From contig NZ_FQXU01000014.1 of the NCBI RefSeq assembly GCF_900130055.1, positions 1 through 55,608 of the forward strand: a DNA stretch of 55,608 nucleotides. The letters are read 5' to 3'. Of the stretch, positions 38,430 to 46,813 are shown piece by piece (the stretch's first letter is position 1; each line of letters opens with the position of its first letter). This stretch comes from Clostridium intestinale DSM 6191 (GTDB lineage Bacteria; Bacillota; Clostridia; Clostridiales; Clostridiaceae). The translations under genes were made by a program, and so were the position numbers. Below the pieces are notes generated by a model. It worked only from the letters and a program-made list of their open reading frames with translations, searched no databases and was not told the DNA's origin.

Positions 38430-38975
38430 ATGAAAACTCTTATAATATTAGCTCACCCTGACATTGATAATTCAAAAGTAAATAAAAGGTGGAAAGAGGA
38501 ATTAGAGAAATATCCAAATGATATTATAGTTCACGAGCTTTACAAAGAATATCCAGATTGGAATATTGACGTTGAAAGGGAACAACAACTGCTTGAAGCA
38601 CATAATCATATAATTCTACAGTGTCCTTTATATTGGTATAGCTATCCACCTTTATTGAAAAAGTGGTTTGATGATGTTTTTACCTATGGTTGGGCATATG
38701 GTTCAAAAGGAAATAAATTAAAAGATAAGAAGTTTGGAATTGCTTTATCAATAGGAGATAAAAAAGAAAATTATTTACCTACAGGTTCAGTTTCTTTTAC
38801 AGTTGATGAAGTGATTACACCGTTTAAGGCTAGTATGAAGCATGTTGGGGCTGTTACGTTACCTTACTTTGCAGTCTTTGGAGCATCATTTCAGGTAACC
38901 AGTGAAGAAATAGATCAGAGTGCAAAAGATTATATTAATTATTTGGAAAGCTCCTCTGTAAAATCTTTTATATAA
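38430..38975 (+). CDS. NAD(P)H oxidoreductase (flavodoxin-like fold, KefF/MdaB type)
   Basis: Flavoprotein of 181 residues. MKTLIILAHPDIDNSKVNKRW is the N-terminal phosphate-binding strand and loop of the family, and LQCPLYWYSYPPLLKKWFDDVFTYGWAYG is the flavin-binding and active-site stretch. It probably reduces quinones or electrophiles with NAD(P)H, suiting its HxlR neighbour. The ATG at 38430 gives the normal family start; GTG 38406 is in frame but extends the protein unusually. Its last 12 codons overlap the converging hydrolase gene by 37 bases, and the tail YLESSSVKSFI is encoded by sequence shared with that gene, as if the original 3' end was replaced. Confidence 0.85.
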   Translation: MKTLIILAHPDIDNSKVNKRWKEELEKYPNDIIVHELYKEYPDWNIDVEREQQLLEAHNHIILQCPLYWYSYPPLLKKWFDDVFTYGWAYGSKGNKLKDKKFGIALSIGDKKENYLPTGSVSFTVDEVITPFKASMKHVGAVTLPYFAVFGASFQVTSEEIDQSAKDYINYLESSSVKSFI

Positions 38976-39889
38976 CTTACCACTTCATCAGAATTTGACC
39001 AATGAATATAATGTTGTGAGTCTTCAATTTTTATATGACGGCTATCTGTTGACCAAGAAGAAAGCTCTTCTTGCACCTTTGCCCACTGTTCTCCACTATC
39101 AGAGGATAATACAAGAATTGGGACATTGATAGTAGAACCATAGTTGAGAACTGTTTTTGCATTTTCATTTATAGATTTTAAATTGCTTAAGTTTATTGAA
39201 GACCCTGTATATTTATAGTACATTGACTTATCAACTTCTTTTAAGTTTTCTGGAAGGTTTTTATTTCTTATATTTTCACCATACAGTGGAAGAAGTAAAG
39301 AGAAATTACCTAAAAGTCTATTGATTCCTAAAAAACGAATAAGGGATGTCCCTCTATTAAAAGCTATAGAGGATATTTCAGAAGAGGTTCTATAAAATTC
39401 AGGGCTTCCCCCATCTAGAAACACTATTCCAGCAACTTTATCTTTATATCTTTGAGCAAAATTAATTGCTTCTAGTGATCCTAAAGAATGACATACTAAT
39501 ATTAGGGGTTTAGTTTCTTTGCTCAAAGAATCCACTATAGTAGATAATTCATAAGTTAGGTTGTCTATATCCCTACTAACCTTTGTTTTAGAACTCCAAC
39601 CATACCCAGCATGGTCAAAAGAAATTGTTTTAGAATATTTAGCTAAAGTGTCTTGTAAATTATAAAAATCTGTATAAGAAGAAGGTGTGCCTGAGCCTGT
39701 AATAAAAACTAAAGTGCTATTGCCATCCCCTTTAACGTAACAATGAGCATCATAATTACCAGTGTTTACGTATGTTCCAGGAGCTTGATATTTATTATTT
39801 TCATACTTTTGCATGACTCCTTGCCAAACAATACCTATAAAAAGTACGAATATTATAATAGCTCTCTTTGATTTTAGTATCTTTTTCAT
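38939..39889 (-). CDS. Membrane-anchored alpha/beta hydrolase
   Basis: Hydrolase of 316 residues, starting at the ATG at 39889 with GGGAGAA upstream; frames open further upstream would add an unlikely hydrophobic region. Residues about 8-27 are a membrane anchor (RAIIIFVLFIGIVWQGVM). The hydrolase core shows VFITGSGTPSS, DHAGYGWSS, the nucleophile elbow CHSLGSLEA, and the C-terminal catalytic His in EDSQHYIHW. The substrate is unknown; the enzyme is probably outside the cell on the membrane. Its 3' end converges on and overlaps the oxidoreductase gene, and a partial copy of this 3' end lies at 37838. Confidence 0.83.
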   Translation of the reverse strand: MKKILKSKRAIIIFVLFIGIVWQGVMQKYENNKYQAPGTYVNTGNYDAHCYVKGDGNSTLVFITGSGTPSSYTDFYNLQDTLAKYSKTISFDHAGYGWSSKTKVSRDIDNLTYELSTIVDSLSKETKPLILVCHSLGSLEAINFAQRYKDKVAGIVFLDGGSPEFYRTSSEISSIAFNRGTSLIRFLGINRLLGNFSLLLPLYGENIRNKNLPENLKEVDKSMYYKYTGSSINLSNLKSINENAKTVLNYGSTINVPILVLSSDSGEQWAKVQEELSSWSTDSRHIKIEDSQHYIHWSNSDEVVSYIKDFTEELSK

Positions 39890-40145
39890 ATATTCTCCCA
39901 TAATTAACTTGATTTTATTGTTTAAATTATACCATATTGTGTATATAGGCAATAAAAATAAAAAAGTAGAATATTTAAGATATAAATAGTACATTTTTAT
40001 GATTTTTTATACAAAATATTACATGGAATATTAAAGAAAATATGTAAACAATCGATATAATAAATATGATGGTTAAAAAAGTCATAAATCACTGTTTATA
40101 AAATACAATTATAAATGTGATAAAAGTTATAAGGGGGAAAAATTA

Positions 40146-40763
40146 ATGAAAAGTTTAAAAAAATTGAGCATTATATTAGCAATTATGATGTTCTCTATTG
40201 TCATGGTTTCATGCTCAAAACCTAAAACAACTCCAGTGGAAGGTACACAAATACTATTAGACATGATATTTAAGGATGATAAATCTAATATAAGTAAGAT
40301 AGGTATGAGTGATGCCGATTATAAGGAATTTAGAGATGCGTTAGAAAAAGGATATGTACAGGCATTTGCTCAAGATCCAACTGGAAATACGATTTCTAAG
40401 GAAGATCAAGAGAAACTTAAGAATGCTATCTTTACAGGTCTAGCTAAAATAGAATATGAAGTAAGCGAAATATCACAAGATAAAGATACTGCAAAAGTTG
40501 AGGTTAAAATAAAAGGTTTCGATGTAGATAAAATAGTTAATGATGGTACTGATAAAATCACTGAAGCGGTTTTTGCTAATCCATCTATATCAGAAGCAGA
40601 GTTAATGAAGTTATCAACCGATATAGTTAGCGAGGGATTTGCAAATGGAGTGTTTATTGAACAACCTAAATCACTTACACTAGATTTAAATTTAGAAAGT
40701 AATATGTGGGTTCCAAGTGAAACAGGGATTTACAATTTCATGGCTGAGGCTGTAAGCAATTAA
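40146..40763 (+). CDS. DUF5105-like lipoprotein
   Basis: Protein of 205 residues with a lipoprotein signal: basic start MKSLKKL, hydrophobic core SIILAIMMFSIVMV and lipobox VSC (Cys23), so it is tethered to the outer face of the membrane. The remainder is acidic and helical with beta stretches (VEVKIKGFDVDKIVNDGTDKI) and fits DUF5105-type clostridial lipoproteins. The ligand is unknown. The start follows AAGGGGGAAAAATT. It is monocistronic. Confidence 0.75.
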   Translation: MKSLKKLSIILAIMMFSIVMVSCSKPKTTPVEGTQILLDMIFKDDKSNISKIGMSDADYKEFRDALEKGYVQAFAQDPTGNTISKEDQEKLKNAIFTGLAKIEYEVSEISQDKDTAKVEVKIKGFDVDKIVNDGTDKITEAVFANPSISEAELMKLSTDIVSEGFANGVFIEQPKSLTLDLNLESNMWVPSETGIYNFMAEAVSN

Positions 40764-40785
40764 TTAAATCACTAAATTTGAGCAT

Positions 40786-40843
40786 AAAATAATTGAGGTC
40801 ACAATTGAGGATTAGTTTTCTCAATTGTGGCCTTGATTATTTT
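40786..40843. terminator. Bidirectional terminator between lipoprotein and CDGSH genes
   Basis: Long imperfect stem AAAATAATTGAGGTCACAATTGAG / CTCAATTGTGGCCTTGATTATTTT, followed by T and A tracts in the two directions. Confidence 0.85.
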
Positions 40844-41069
40844 ATTTTTTAGCTCTTACTTCATTTTTAAATACACCTTTATGGGCACCAGAACAAAATG
40901 GAGGATTTGTTGTTAAGCCGCATCTACATAAGTAACATCTTCCTTCTGGCCATACACCTTGAGGTTTTTCCATAACAGTTCCTTCACCATCGAGTATTTC
41001 TACATCATCTAAATCCCCTGTAATAAGTAATGGAGCATTGTCTATAGCTTGAATTTTAATTTTACCCAT
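40842..41069 (-). CDS. CDGSH iron-sulfur domain protein
   Basis: Small protein of 75 residues. The C-terminal motif CYLCRCGLTTNPPFCSGAHKG carries three Cys and one His (Cys-x-Cys, Cys-x3-His), the 2Fe-2S ligand set of CDGSH proteins. The first 45 residues form the beta strands usual in this family (IKIQAIDNAPLLITGDLDDVEI). Likely role: redox or iron-sulfur handling. The start follows GAAGG. Monocistronic. Confidence 0.9.
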   Translation of the reverse strand: MGKIKIQAIDNAPLLITGDLDDVEILDGEGTVMEKPQGVWPEGRCYLCRCGLTTNPPFCSGAHKGVFKNEVRAKK

Positions 41070-41267
41070 ATTGCTACCTTCTTTCTAAAATTTTTAATAT
41101 CTTAGTGTAGTATATGTACATAACTAAGTTTTATTATAAATTTATACTTTAAAGATAGAATGTTAAAAAATTCTTTAGTAGCTTCCACTAAATATAATCG
41201 AATTGATTTAATAGCTAAATTTAGATTATAATCATCAATATATTGGGATGATTATAAGGAGAGAAAT

Positions 41268-42074
41268 ATGAAGCTAAAAGTGCTAGTAGATAATAATACA
41301 TATATTGATCAATATTATTGTGGAGAACCAGCGGTATCATATTACATTGAAGATGAAGGTATTAGATTATTATTTGATTTAGGATATTCAGAGTTATTTA
41401 TCAAAAATTCTAAGGCACTAGGTATAGATTTAAGTGATTTGGACCATATAGTAATTTCCCATGGACATGATGATCATACTGGTGGATTAAAACATTATTT
41501 TGAAGAAAATAATAAAGATAAAATAACTATTACAGCACATCCAGATGCTTTTAACGAAAAATCTTTAGGCAATATTAAAATCTGTTCACCTATTTTAAAG
41601 GAAGACTTAAAAGAAAAGTGTAATCTGAACTTATCAAAGGAACCAGTTAAGCTTAGTGAAAATATAACTTTCTTAGGAGAGATACCACAAATGAATTCCT
41701 TTGAATCTAGAAAGTTAATCGGGAAACAGGTAGTTGATAATGAATTAATTGATGATTATGTGGTTGATGATAGTGCAATTGTTTATAAAAATAAGAAGGG
41801 AATATTTATAATTACAGGATGTTCCCATAGTGGGATATGTAATATTATTGAGTATGCCAAAAAAGTCTGTAAAGATGATAGAGTTCTAGGGGTAATAGGT
41901 GGGTTCCATCTATTCGAGGTAAATGAGCAAGTTAGAAATACAATTGATTACTTAAATGAGAATAATATTAATGAATTATATCCTTGTCATTGTACTTCTT
42001 TTGAGGTTAGAGCAGAAATGTATAGGAGTTTGCCAGTGAAGGAAGTAGGTGTAGGGTTAGAATTAATTTGGTGA
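41268..42074 (+). CDS. MBL-fold metallo-hydrolase
   Basis: Protein of 268 residues with metallo-beta-lactamase fold motifs: ISHGHDDHTGG near residue 63 (metal-binding His and Asp), a later His in GCSHSGICN near 186, and GGFHLFEVN near 210. The N-terminal VDNNTYIDQYYCGEPAVSYYIE and metal motif set match the branch annotated as 7,8-dihydropterin-6-methyl-aminobenzene-phosphate synthase-related proteins; real substrates of this branch are unclear. The start follows AAGGAGAG. Monocistronic. Confidence 0.88.
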   Translation: MKLKVLVDNNTYIDQYYCGEPAVSYYIEDEGIRLLFDLGYSELFIKNSKALGIDLSDLDHIVISHGHDDHTGGLKHYFEENNKDKITITAHPDAFNEKSLGNIKICSPILKEDLKEKCNLNLSKEPVKLSENITFLGEIPQMNSFESRKLIGKQVVDNELIDDYVVDDSAIVYKNKKGIFIITGCSHSGICNIIEYAKKVCKDDRVLGVIGGFHLFEVNEQVRNTIDYLNENNINELYPCHCTSFEVRAEMYRSLPVKEVGVGLELIW

Positions 42075-42183
42075 GAAAAAGAAATAGATTAGAGTTGCAT
42101 CCTTCTATTTAAATATTTTGTTCAAAACAGTATAATATATAATTATAGATATAAAGTATATATAAATGAGAAAGGATAAGAAG

Positions 42184-42573
42184 ATGAATAAGAAAATACT
42201 AACGATGGAATTATTAGAGGGTATATATGGGGTATGCAGATTAGATAAAAATGAGTTAATTCCTAATTGGGCACAAAATGGGGATTTTTTTTCTATAACA
42301 AGAACAGCTGATGAGTTATCAATAGTTTGTAGTGAAGAGTTCATTCCTTCTGATGTAAAGTGTGAAGGGGATTGGAGAATTCTTAAAATCAAGGGTCCGT
42401 TAGTTTTTTCTTTAGTAGGAATACTGGCATCTATCAGTACAATTTTGGCTCAAAAGGGCATAACCATATTTGCGATTTCTACTTATGATACAGATTATAT
42501 CCTTGTTAAAAACAAAGATATAGATAATACTGTAGAAGCCCTTGTTAATGAAAGATATGAAGTTATTTGTTAG
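42184..42573 (+). CDS. ACT-domain protein
   Basis: Protein of 129 residues with two ACT-like halves; the second, residues about 55-120 (KIKGPLVFSLVGILASISTI, ITIFAISTYDTDYILVKN), is an amino-acid-binding regulatory fold like the YkkA/aspartokinase-type ACT in a stand-alone protein. It is likely a small allosteric sensor or homologue of the CASTOR1-like ACT family. The start is the ATG at 42184, spaced 7 bases from AAAGGA; ATG 42166 is in frame with no ribosome binding site. Monocistronic. Confidence 0.8.
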   Translation: MNKKILTMELLEGIYGVCRLDKNELIPNWAQNGDFFSITRTADELSIVCSEEFIPSDVKCEGDWRILKIKGPLVFSLVGILASISTILAQKGITIFAISTYDTDYILVKNKDIDNTVEALVNERYEVIC

Positions 42574-42586
42574 TTATACCACATTG

Positions 42587-42620
42587 AAAAGCTGAAGTAT
42601 TAAAATTGCTTTAGCTTTTT
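42587..42620 (+). terminator. Terminator after the ACT-domain gene
   Basis: AAAAGCTGAAG / CTTTAGCTTTTT hairpin with a T-rich tail. Confidence 0.75.
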
Positions 42621-42709
42621 ATTTTTATAAAACAATACAGAACCATTCTATATACTTGAGCTAAATTATATTAAAGAAATATAATATTATTGTATAGGAG
42701 GTGATATTG

Positions 42710-43444
42710 GTGAAGGAAAATAAGTATGATGATGATAACTTTTTTAATAAATATAAGGATATGGATCGTTCAAAGAAAGGGCTTGAAGGTGCTGGAGAAT
42801 GGCATGAGCTGAAGAAGATGTTGCCTGACTTTGAGGGAAAAAGGATTTTAGATTTAGGATGTGGCTTTGGATGGCACTGTAGATATGCAATTGATAATGG
42901 AGCAAAATTAGCTGTTGGTGTTGATATTTCACAGAGGATGTTAGATGAAGCTAAGAACAAAACTAATGATAATAAAGTACAGTATATTTGTATGCCGATA
43001 GAAGATATAGATTTTCAAGATAATTCTTTCGATGTAGTTATAAGTTCCTTGGCTTTACATTATATTAAATCCTTTGAAGATATTTTAGCTAAGATAGATA
43101 AATATATTCCAAGTGGTGGAGAATTTATATTTTCCGTAGAACATCCTATATTTACTGCAAGTGGTGAACAGGATTGGTATTATGATGATGAAGGTAATGC
43201 TATTCACTGGCCGGTTGATAGGTATTTTTATGAAGGTTCACGTAGAGCAAAGTTTTTAGGAGAAGAGGTAATAAAGTATCATAAGACTTTAACAACCTAC
43301 ATTAATTGTCTTATAAACTCAGGCTTTGAGATAACTGGAGTTACTGAGCCAAAACCAGAGGAGAGGATGCTTGAAAGAGTTCCTGGAATGCTAGAGGAAT
43401 TGCGTAGACCTATGATGCTGATTATATCTTCAAGGAAAAAATAA
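42710..43444 (+). CDS. Class I SAM-dependent methyltransferase
   Basis: Methyltransferase of 244 residues. Motif I ILDLGCGFGWHCRYA near residue 47 binds S-adenosylmethionine; VGVDISQRMLDEAK is motif II, and FDVVISSLALHYIKSFED the active-site post motif. The Trp-rich stretch GEQDWYYDDEGNAIHWPVDR is conserved in small-molecule methyltransferases. The start is GTG 42710, 5 bases after AGGAGGTGA (other in-frame starts at 42701 and 42707 overlap the box). The substrate is unknown. Confidence 0.88.
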   Translation: MKENKYDDDNFFNKYKDMDRSKKGLEGAGEWHELKKMLPDFEGKRILDLGCGFGWHCRYAIDNGAKLAVGVDISQRMLDEAKNKTNDNKVQYICMPIEDIDFQDNSFDVVISSLALHYIKSFEDILAKIDKYIPSGGEFIFSVEHPIFTASGEQDWYYDDEGNAIHWPVDRYFYEGSRRAKFLGEEVIKYHKTLTTYINCLINSGFEITGVTEPKPEERMLERVPGMLEELRRPMMLIISSRKK

Positions 43445-43496
43445 TTAAGTGAAACAGTACTGAATTAATTGGTACTGTTTTTATTTTGAAATTTTG

Positions 43497-43537
43497 TGCA
43501 AAGTATACTTTATAAATAATGCAAAGTATACTATACT
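43497..43537 (+). promoter_or_regulatory. Twin operator upstream of the XRE regulator
   Basis: Direct repeats TGCAAAGTATACT at 43497-43509 and 43520-43532, 23 bases apart (about two helix turns); a third, inverted TTTGCA lies near 43555. They overlap the promoter (TATACT at 43527-43532 as -10). The likely binding site of the XRE regulator at 43573, repressing its own operon. Confidence 0.65.
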
Positions 43538-43572
43538 AAAATTGTAAAGCGAACTTTGCAAGGAGGAGACTA

Positions 43573-43779
43573 ATGAAGACTAGAATTCAGGAACTTAGAA
43601 AAAAGCATAAAATGTCGCAAGAAGAATTAGCTATGGCGGTTGGAGTTACAAGGCAGACTATTACATCATTAGAAGGTGAAAAGTATACAGCTTCTTTAAT
43701 TCTAGCCTATAAAATAGCTAAAAATTTTGGGCTTACGATAGAAGAAGTATTTGATTTTTCGGAAGTGGAGGAAGTGTAA
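43573..43779 (+). CDS. XRE-family transcriptional regulator
   Basis: Small regulator of 68 residues with one helix-turn-helix: QELRKKHKMSQEELAMAVGVTRQTITSLEGEK. It is a typical stand-alone Cro/C1-type repressor. The start follows GGAGGAGACTA. Its stop overlaps the region of the membrane protein start (2-base gap) with GGAGGAAGTG in between, so the two form an operon. Regulation of its own promoter by the twin repeats upstream is inferred. Size and layout resemble two-gene XRE/small-membrane-protein pairs common in clostridia. Confidence 0.9.
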   Translation: MKTRIQELRKKHKMSQEELAMAVGVTRQTITSLEGEKYTASLILAYKIAKNFGLTIEEVFDFSEVEEV

Positions 43780-43781
43780 AG

Positions 43782-44234
43782 ATGGAAAAATTTAAAAATG
43801 TGTTAAATAAGAGAATTGTTGTTATGAATACTTTTAATCTTTTAGCTGTTAGTTTTATAGCTTTATCAAATATTTATAGGTCTACTATTTATACAAAAAA
43901 TGTTGATATAGCTGATATGATTCATGGTTTTCAACTAGGAATATTTGTTGGGTTAGAGTTTATGATGGTTATGTTTGTTTTTAGATATAGAAAAGCACTT
44001 AAGAGTGAAACGGAACTTAAAAAATTATATATTGAAGAAATGGATGAGAGAAGAAAGCTTATTAAAGATAAAATAGGCGGGACAGGACTTAATATTTGTT
44101 TAGGTGGAATTGCAACAGCAACTATTATTTCTGGATTTTTTAATGAAATAGTATTTTTGTCATTAATGGGAGCATTGATTTTTATGGCATCAGTAAAGGG
44201 AATTTTAAAAGTTTATTATAGAAATAAATTTTAG
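43782..44234 (+). CDS. Small membrane protein, four segments
   Basis: Protein of 150 residues with hydrophobic segments at about 13-31, 47-66, 100-117 and 123-140 (NTFNLLAVSFIALS, GIFVGLEFMMVMFVF, GLNICLGGIATATIISGFF, FLSLMGALIFMASV). A charged, helical cytoplasmic loop, KALKSETELKKLYIEEMDER, lies between the second and third. I do not recognise the family. It is the second gene of the XRE operon, so the XRE protein may respond to conditions it serves. Monofunctional transport is not evident. Confidence 0.75.
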   Translation: MEKFKNVLNKRIVVMNTFNLLAVSFIALSNIYRSTIYTKNVDIADMIHGFQLGIFVGLEFMMVMFVFRYRKALKSETELKKLYIEEMDERRKLIKDKIGGTGLNICLGGIATATIISGFFNEIVFLSLMGALIFMASVKGILKVYYRNKF

Positions 44235-44243
44235 GACATTAAG

Positions 44244-44287
44244 AAAAAATAAGCTTGAAGTAAGTGAACTTCAAGCTTTATTTTTTA
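44244..44287. terminator. Bidirectional terminator between XRE operon and MFS gene
   Basis: AAAAAATAAGCTTGAAGT / ACTTCAAGCTTTATTTTTT, 14-16 paired bases, with A and T tracts on the two sides. Its right arm encodes the last codons of the minus-strand MFS gene. Confidence 0.9.
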
Positions 44288-45927
44288 TATAGAAGTTTTG
44301 ATTTTTTTTTATTAAAAGGGACTGCTAGAAGCCCTAAAAGTGCAATTAATGAGGTTATTAAAAATGATTTATTGTATACTTTATTACTTTCATCATTTTT
44401 AATTATGGTTGCTTCATCTAAAATTTTATATATCTCATTTGCTTGAACTTTAAACTTCTTTTGAATTATTATTTTCGTTGTATCTGACGCAGAAGCAAGT
44501 AGTGGTTGCTCCTGTGCCAAAATCAATTCATCCACAGCTTCTTTTGAAAAAGATCTGTTTTCAGTAGAACTTGATGATGATATTTTGCTAGTAATTATAT
44601 CTTTAACTTGCTTCTCTAATACTTGATTACTATTAATATTATCAATAATTCTTGATTTTGTATTATCAATAGCTTGAGCACTATAATGGCTACTTAGGGT
44701 TGATACTAAAGCTATAGCTATGCAGGCAGTGAGTTGTCTGAAGCTGTTTAATATACCAGAGGCAATTCCATTTTTATTTTCTGATATTTCTTCAAAGGCA
44801 CTTTGATATAGAGGAGTAGTAGCCCCTAGACCAATTCCTACTAAGATAAATGAGCTATAAATTATTTTTAGGTTATTTGAACTGTTCATGAAAAAGAACA
44901 TAAAGTCTCCTAGAGAAACTAATAATATAGCAAGTGTAGAAGTTACCCTAGCTCCAAATTTCATTGCTATAAGCCCAAAAACAGGAGACATAAAAAAGGA
45001 AATACCACTTATGATTCCAATAATAGCGCCTGATTTTAGAACACTATAACCTAACTGATTTTCTAAATAGAAATTCATAAGGTAGGAAATAGGCATATAA
45101 GCAAAAAATACAACTCCTATTATTATAACTGATGAAGTAAAGCTTTTTGTCTTAAAAAGTTTAAACTCTATCATAGGATTTTTAGATTTAAGTTCGTATA
45201 AAACAAATGCAATTAAAGAAATTGAAGAGGTAATTATTAAAGTCATTATTTTTGAGCTAGCCCATCCATAATCATTTCCTTTTACTAAAAAGAAGGTTAG
45301 TGCTCCTATTCCATAACTTATGAGAAGTGAGCCGAGAATGTCTATATTCTTTTCTATTGTTTTATCATAGGATTCCTTAAGATATAGTGTTCCAAACAAT
45401 AAGGAGATAATAATAAATGGTATATTTACGTAGAATATTGATTTAAATCCTAAAAATTCATTTAAAATGCCACCTAATATTGGACCGGAGGCCGCAGAAA
45501 TAGAAATGATCATACCTACTATAACAGCTAATTTTGACATTGCATCTTTACCAAAAATCTCTATACCTAGAGGAATTGCTAAAGGAGTCAAGATGGCTGC
45601 CCCTATGCCTTGAATAATTCTAAAAATTATTATCATAGAAAGTGAAGTTGATAGACCGCATAACATTGAAGATATACCAAAAACTAAAAGACCAATTACA
45701 AATAGTTTTTTTCGTCCAAAGATATCTGCAAGTTTAGAGAAGTTTATTAAAAGTGCAGAGAAAGGAATTAAGTAAGCTGTGCTAACCCAAGAGATTCCTG
45801 TAATATCTGTGTTAAAGTATTCAGCCATAGAGGGCAAGGACACATTTACTATAGTTGCATCCAATACTGTTAGAAAGCATGCAATTGCTAGTGATATAAA
45901 TGCTAAGGTTTTTTCTTTTTTATTCAT
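44278..45927 (-). CDS. MFS multidrug transporter (DHA2, EmrB/QacA type)
   Basis: Transporter of 549 residues with about 14 membrane segments, the DHA2 count. The first motif, LTVLDATIVNVSLPSMAEYF, is the DHA2 signature; GRKKLFVIGLLVFGISS is the cytoplasmic loop motif A; and ISISAASGPILGGILN is motif C of antiporters. A large extracytoplasmic loop lies near residues 410-490. It is a proton-driven drug or metabolite exporter. The start follows AGGAGGATATAATT. It is divergent from a TetR-family regulator (46074) with two operators between, the standard regulator/pump pair. Confidence 0.9.
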   Translation of the reverse strand: MNKKEKTLAFISLAIACFLTVLDATIVNVSLPSMAEYFNTDITGISWVSTAYLIPFSALLINFSKLADIFGRKKLFVIGLLVFGISSMLCGLSTSLSMIIIFRIIQGIGAAILTPLAIPLGIEIFGKDAMSKLAVIVGMIISISAASGPILGGILNEFLGFKSIFYVNIPFIIISLLFGTLYLKESYDKTIEKNIDILGSLLISYGIGALTFFLVKGNDYGWASSKIMTLIITSSISLIAFVLYELKSKNPMIEFKLFKTKSFTSSVIIIGVVFFAYMPISYLMNFYLENQLGYSVLKSGAIIGIISGISFFMSPVFGLIAMKFGARVTSTLAILLVSLGDFMFFFMNSSNNLKIIYSSFILVGIGLGATTPLYQSAFEEISENKNGIASGILNSFRQLTACIAIALVSTLSSHYSAQAIDNTKSRIIDNINSNQVLEKQVKDIITSKISSSSSTENRSFSKEAVDELILAQEQPLLASASDTTKIIIQKKFKVQANEIYKILDEATIIKNDESNKVYNKSFLITSLIALLGLLAVPFNKKKSKLLYKK

Positions 45928-45943
45928 AATTATATCCTCCTAA

Positions 45944-46017
45944 ATATGAAATAGAGTTCATATTCATATAATATATCTTTGAAAATAGAAAGTCAATATA
46001 TGAAACAAATTTCATAT
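45944..46017. promoter_or_regulatory. Twin TetR-type operators
   Basis: Operator 1: ATATGAA-N6-TTCATAT at 45944-45963. Operator 2: ATATGAAACAAATTTCATAT (8-4-8, perfect) at 45998-46017. They lie in the gap between the divergent MFS and TetR genes, placed to control both promoters. Confidence 0.8.
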
Positions 46018-46073
46018 TCACTTTAATTTGACTTTTTATTAGCTATCTTTTACTATTAAGTTAGGTGATGAAT

Positions 46074-46727
46074 ATGGAGAAAAAAACTAGAATACCAACG
46101 CAAAAAAGGGCATTAGAAAAGTACAATAAAATAATAGATGCTGCTTATAAGCTTTTTAATGAAAAAGGTTATTATAATACAACTACAGCAGATATATCAA
46201 AAGAAGCAGGAGTAGCAACTGGTTCCGTTTATGCTTATTTTAATGATAAAAAGGAAATTTATATTAAGGTTATTGAAAAAATTAATGATAATTTTAATTA
46301 TCCCACGCGTACATTTTGGCAAGAAAATACAGATAAAGGATTTGATAATCCAGAAACGGTAAAAGATCTATTTAAATTATTTATAAAGATGGTGATGGAT
46401 TATCATGATTTTTCTAAAATCTTTCACGATGAGATGAATGCGTTAGCTCTTTTAGATGAGGACATAGCTAAAGTTGTTAATGATCAACTTGATAATAGAG
46501 TAATTAGGACACGAGAGGTGTTTGAGGCTTTATCAATACCAACTAAAAGTAAAGAAGATGAAGAAATATTTATATACTATGTATTATTATTGATAGACGA
46601 TGTATGTCATAAAATTCTTTATGGGGATGATGTGATAAATGTGGATTTATACATTGATAAATGTGTAAGCATGATATATACGTTGTTTGAAAGTTCTATA
46701 GATTATAAAAGAATAGAAAAGTCTTAA
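46074..46727 (+). CDS. TetR-family regulator of the MFS pump
   Basis: Regulator of 217 residues. The N-terminal DNA-binding domain is TetR_N: IIDAAYKLFNEKGYYNTTTADISKEAGVATGSVYAYFNDKKEIYIKVIEK (about residues 15-65). The rest is the variable ligand-binding domain, helical, with no obvious ligand motif. The ATG at 46074 is spaced correctly from TAGGTGAT; the earlier in-frame starts GTG 46065 and ATG 46068 overlap that box. It probably represses the divergent pump gene through the twin ATATGAAA operators. Confidence 0.9.
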   Translation: MEKKTRIPTQKRALEKYNKIIDAAYKLFNEKGYYNTTTADISKEAGVATGSVYAYFNDKKEIYIKVIEKINDNFNYPTRTFWQENTDKGFDNPETVKDLFKLFIKMVMDYHDFSKIFHDEMNALALLDEDIAKVVNDQLDNRVIRTREVFEALSIPTKSKEDEEIFIYYVLLLIDDVCHKILYGDDVINVDLYIDKCVSMIYTLFESSIDYKRIEKS

Positions 46728-46813
46728 TATTCTTAAACCTACATATTGGTGCAAGGAATATCGGACTTATAGTTTATATTTCCTTTAAGATGAGTATGAA
46801 AGGGGAGATGGAT

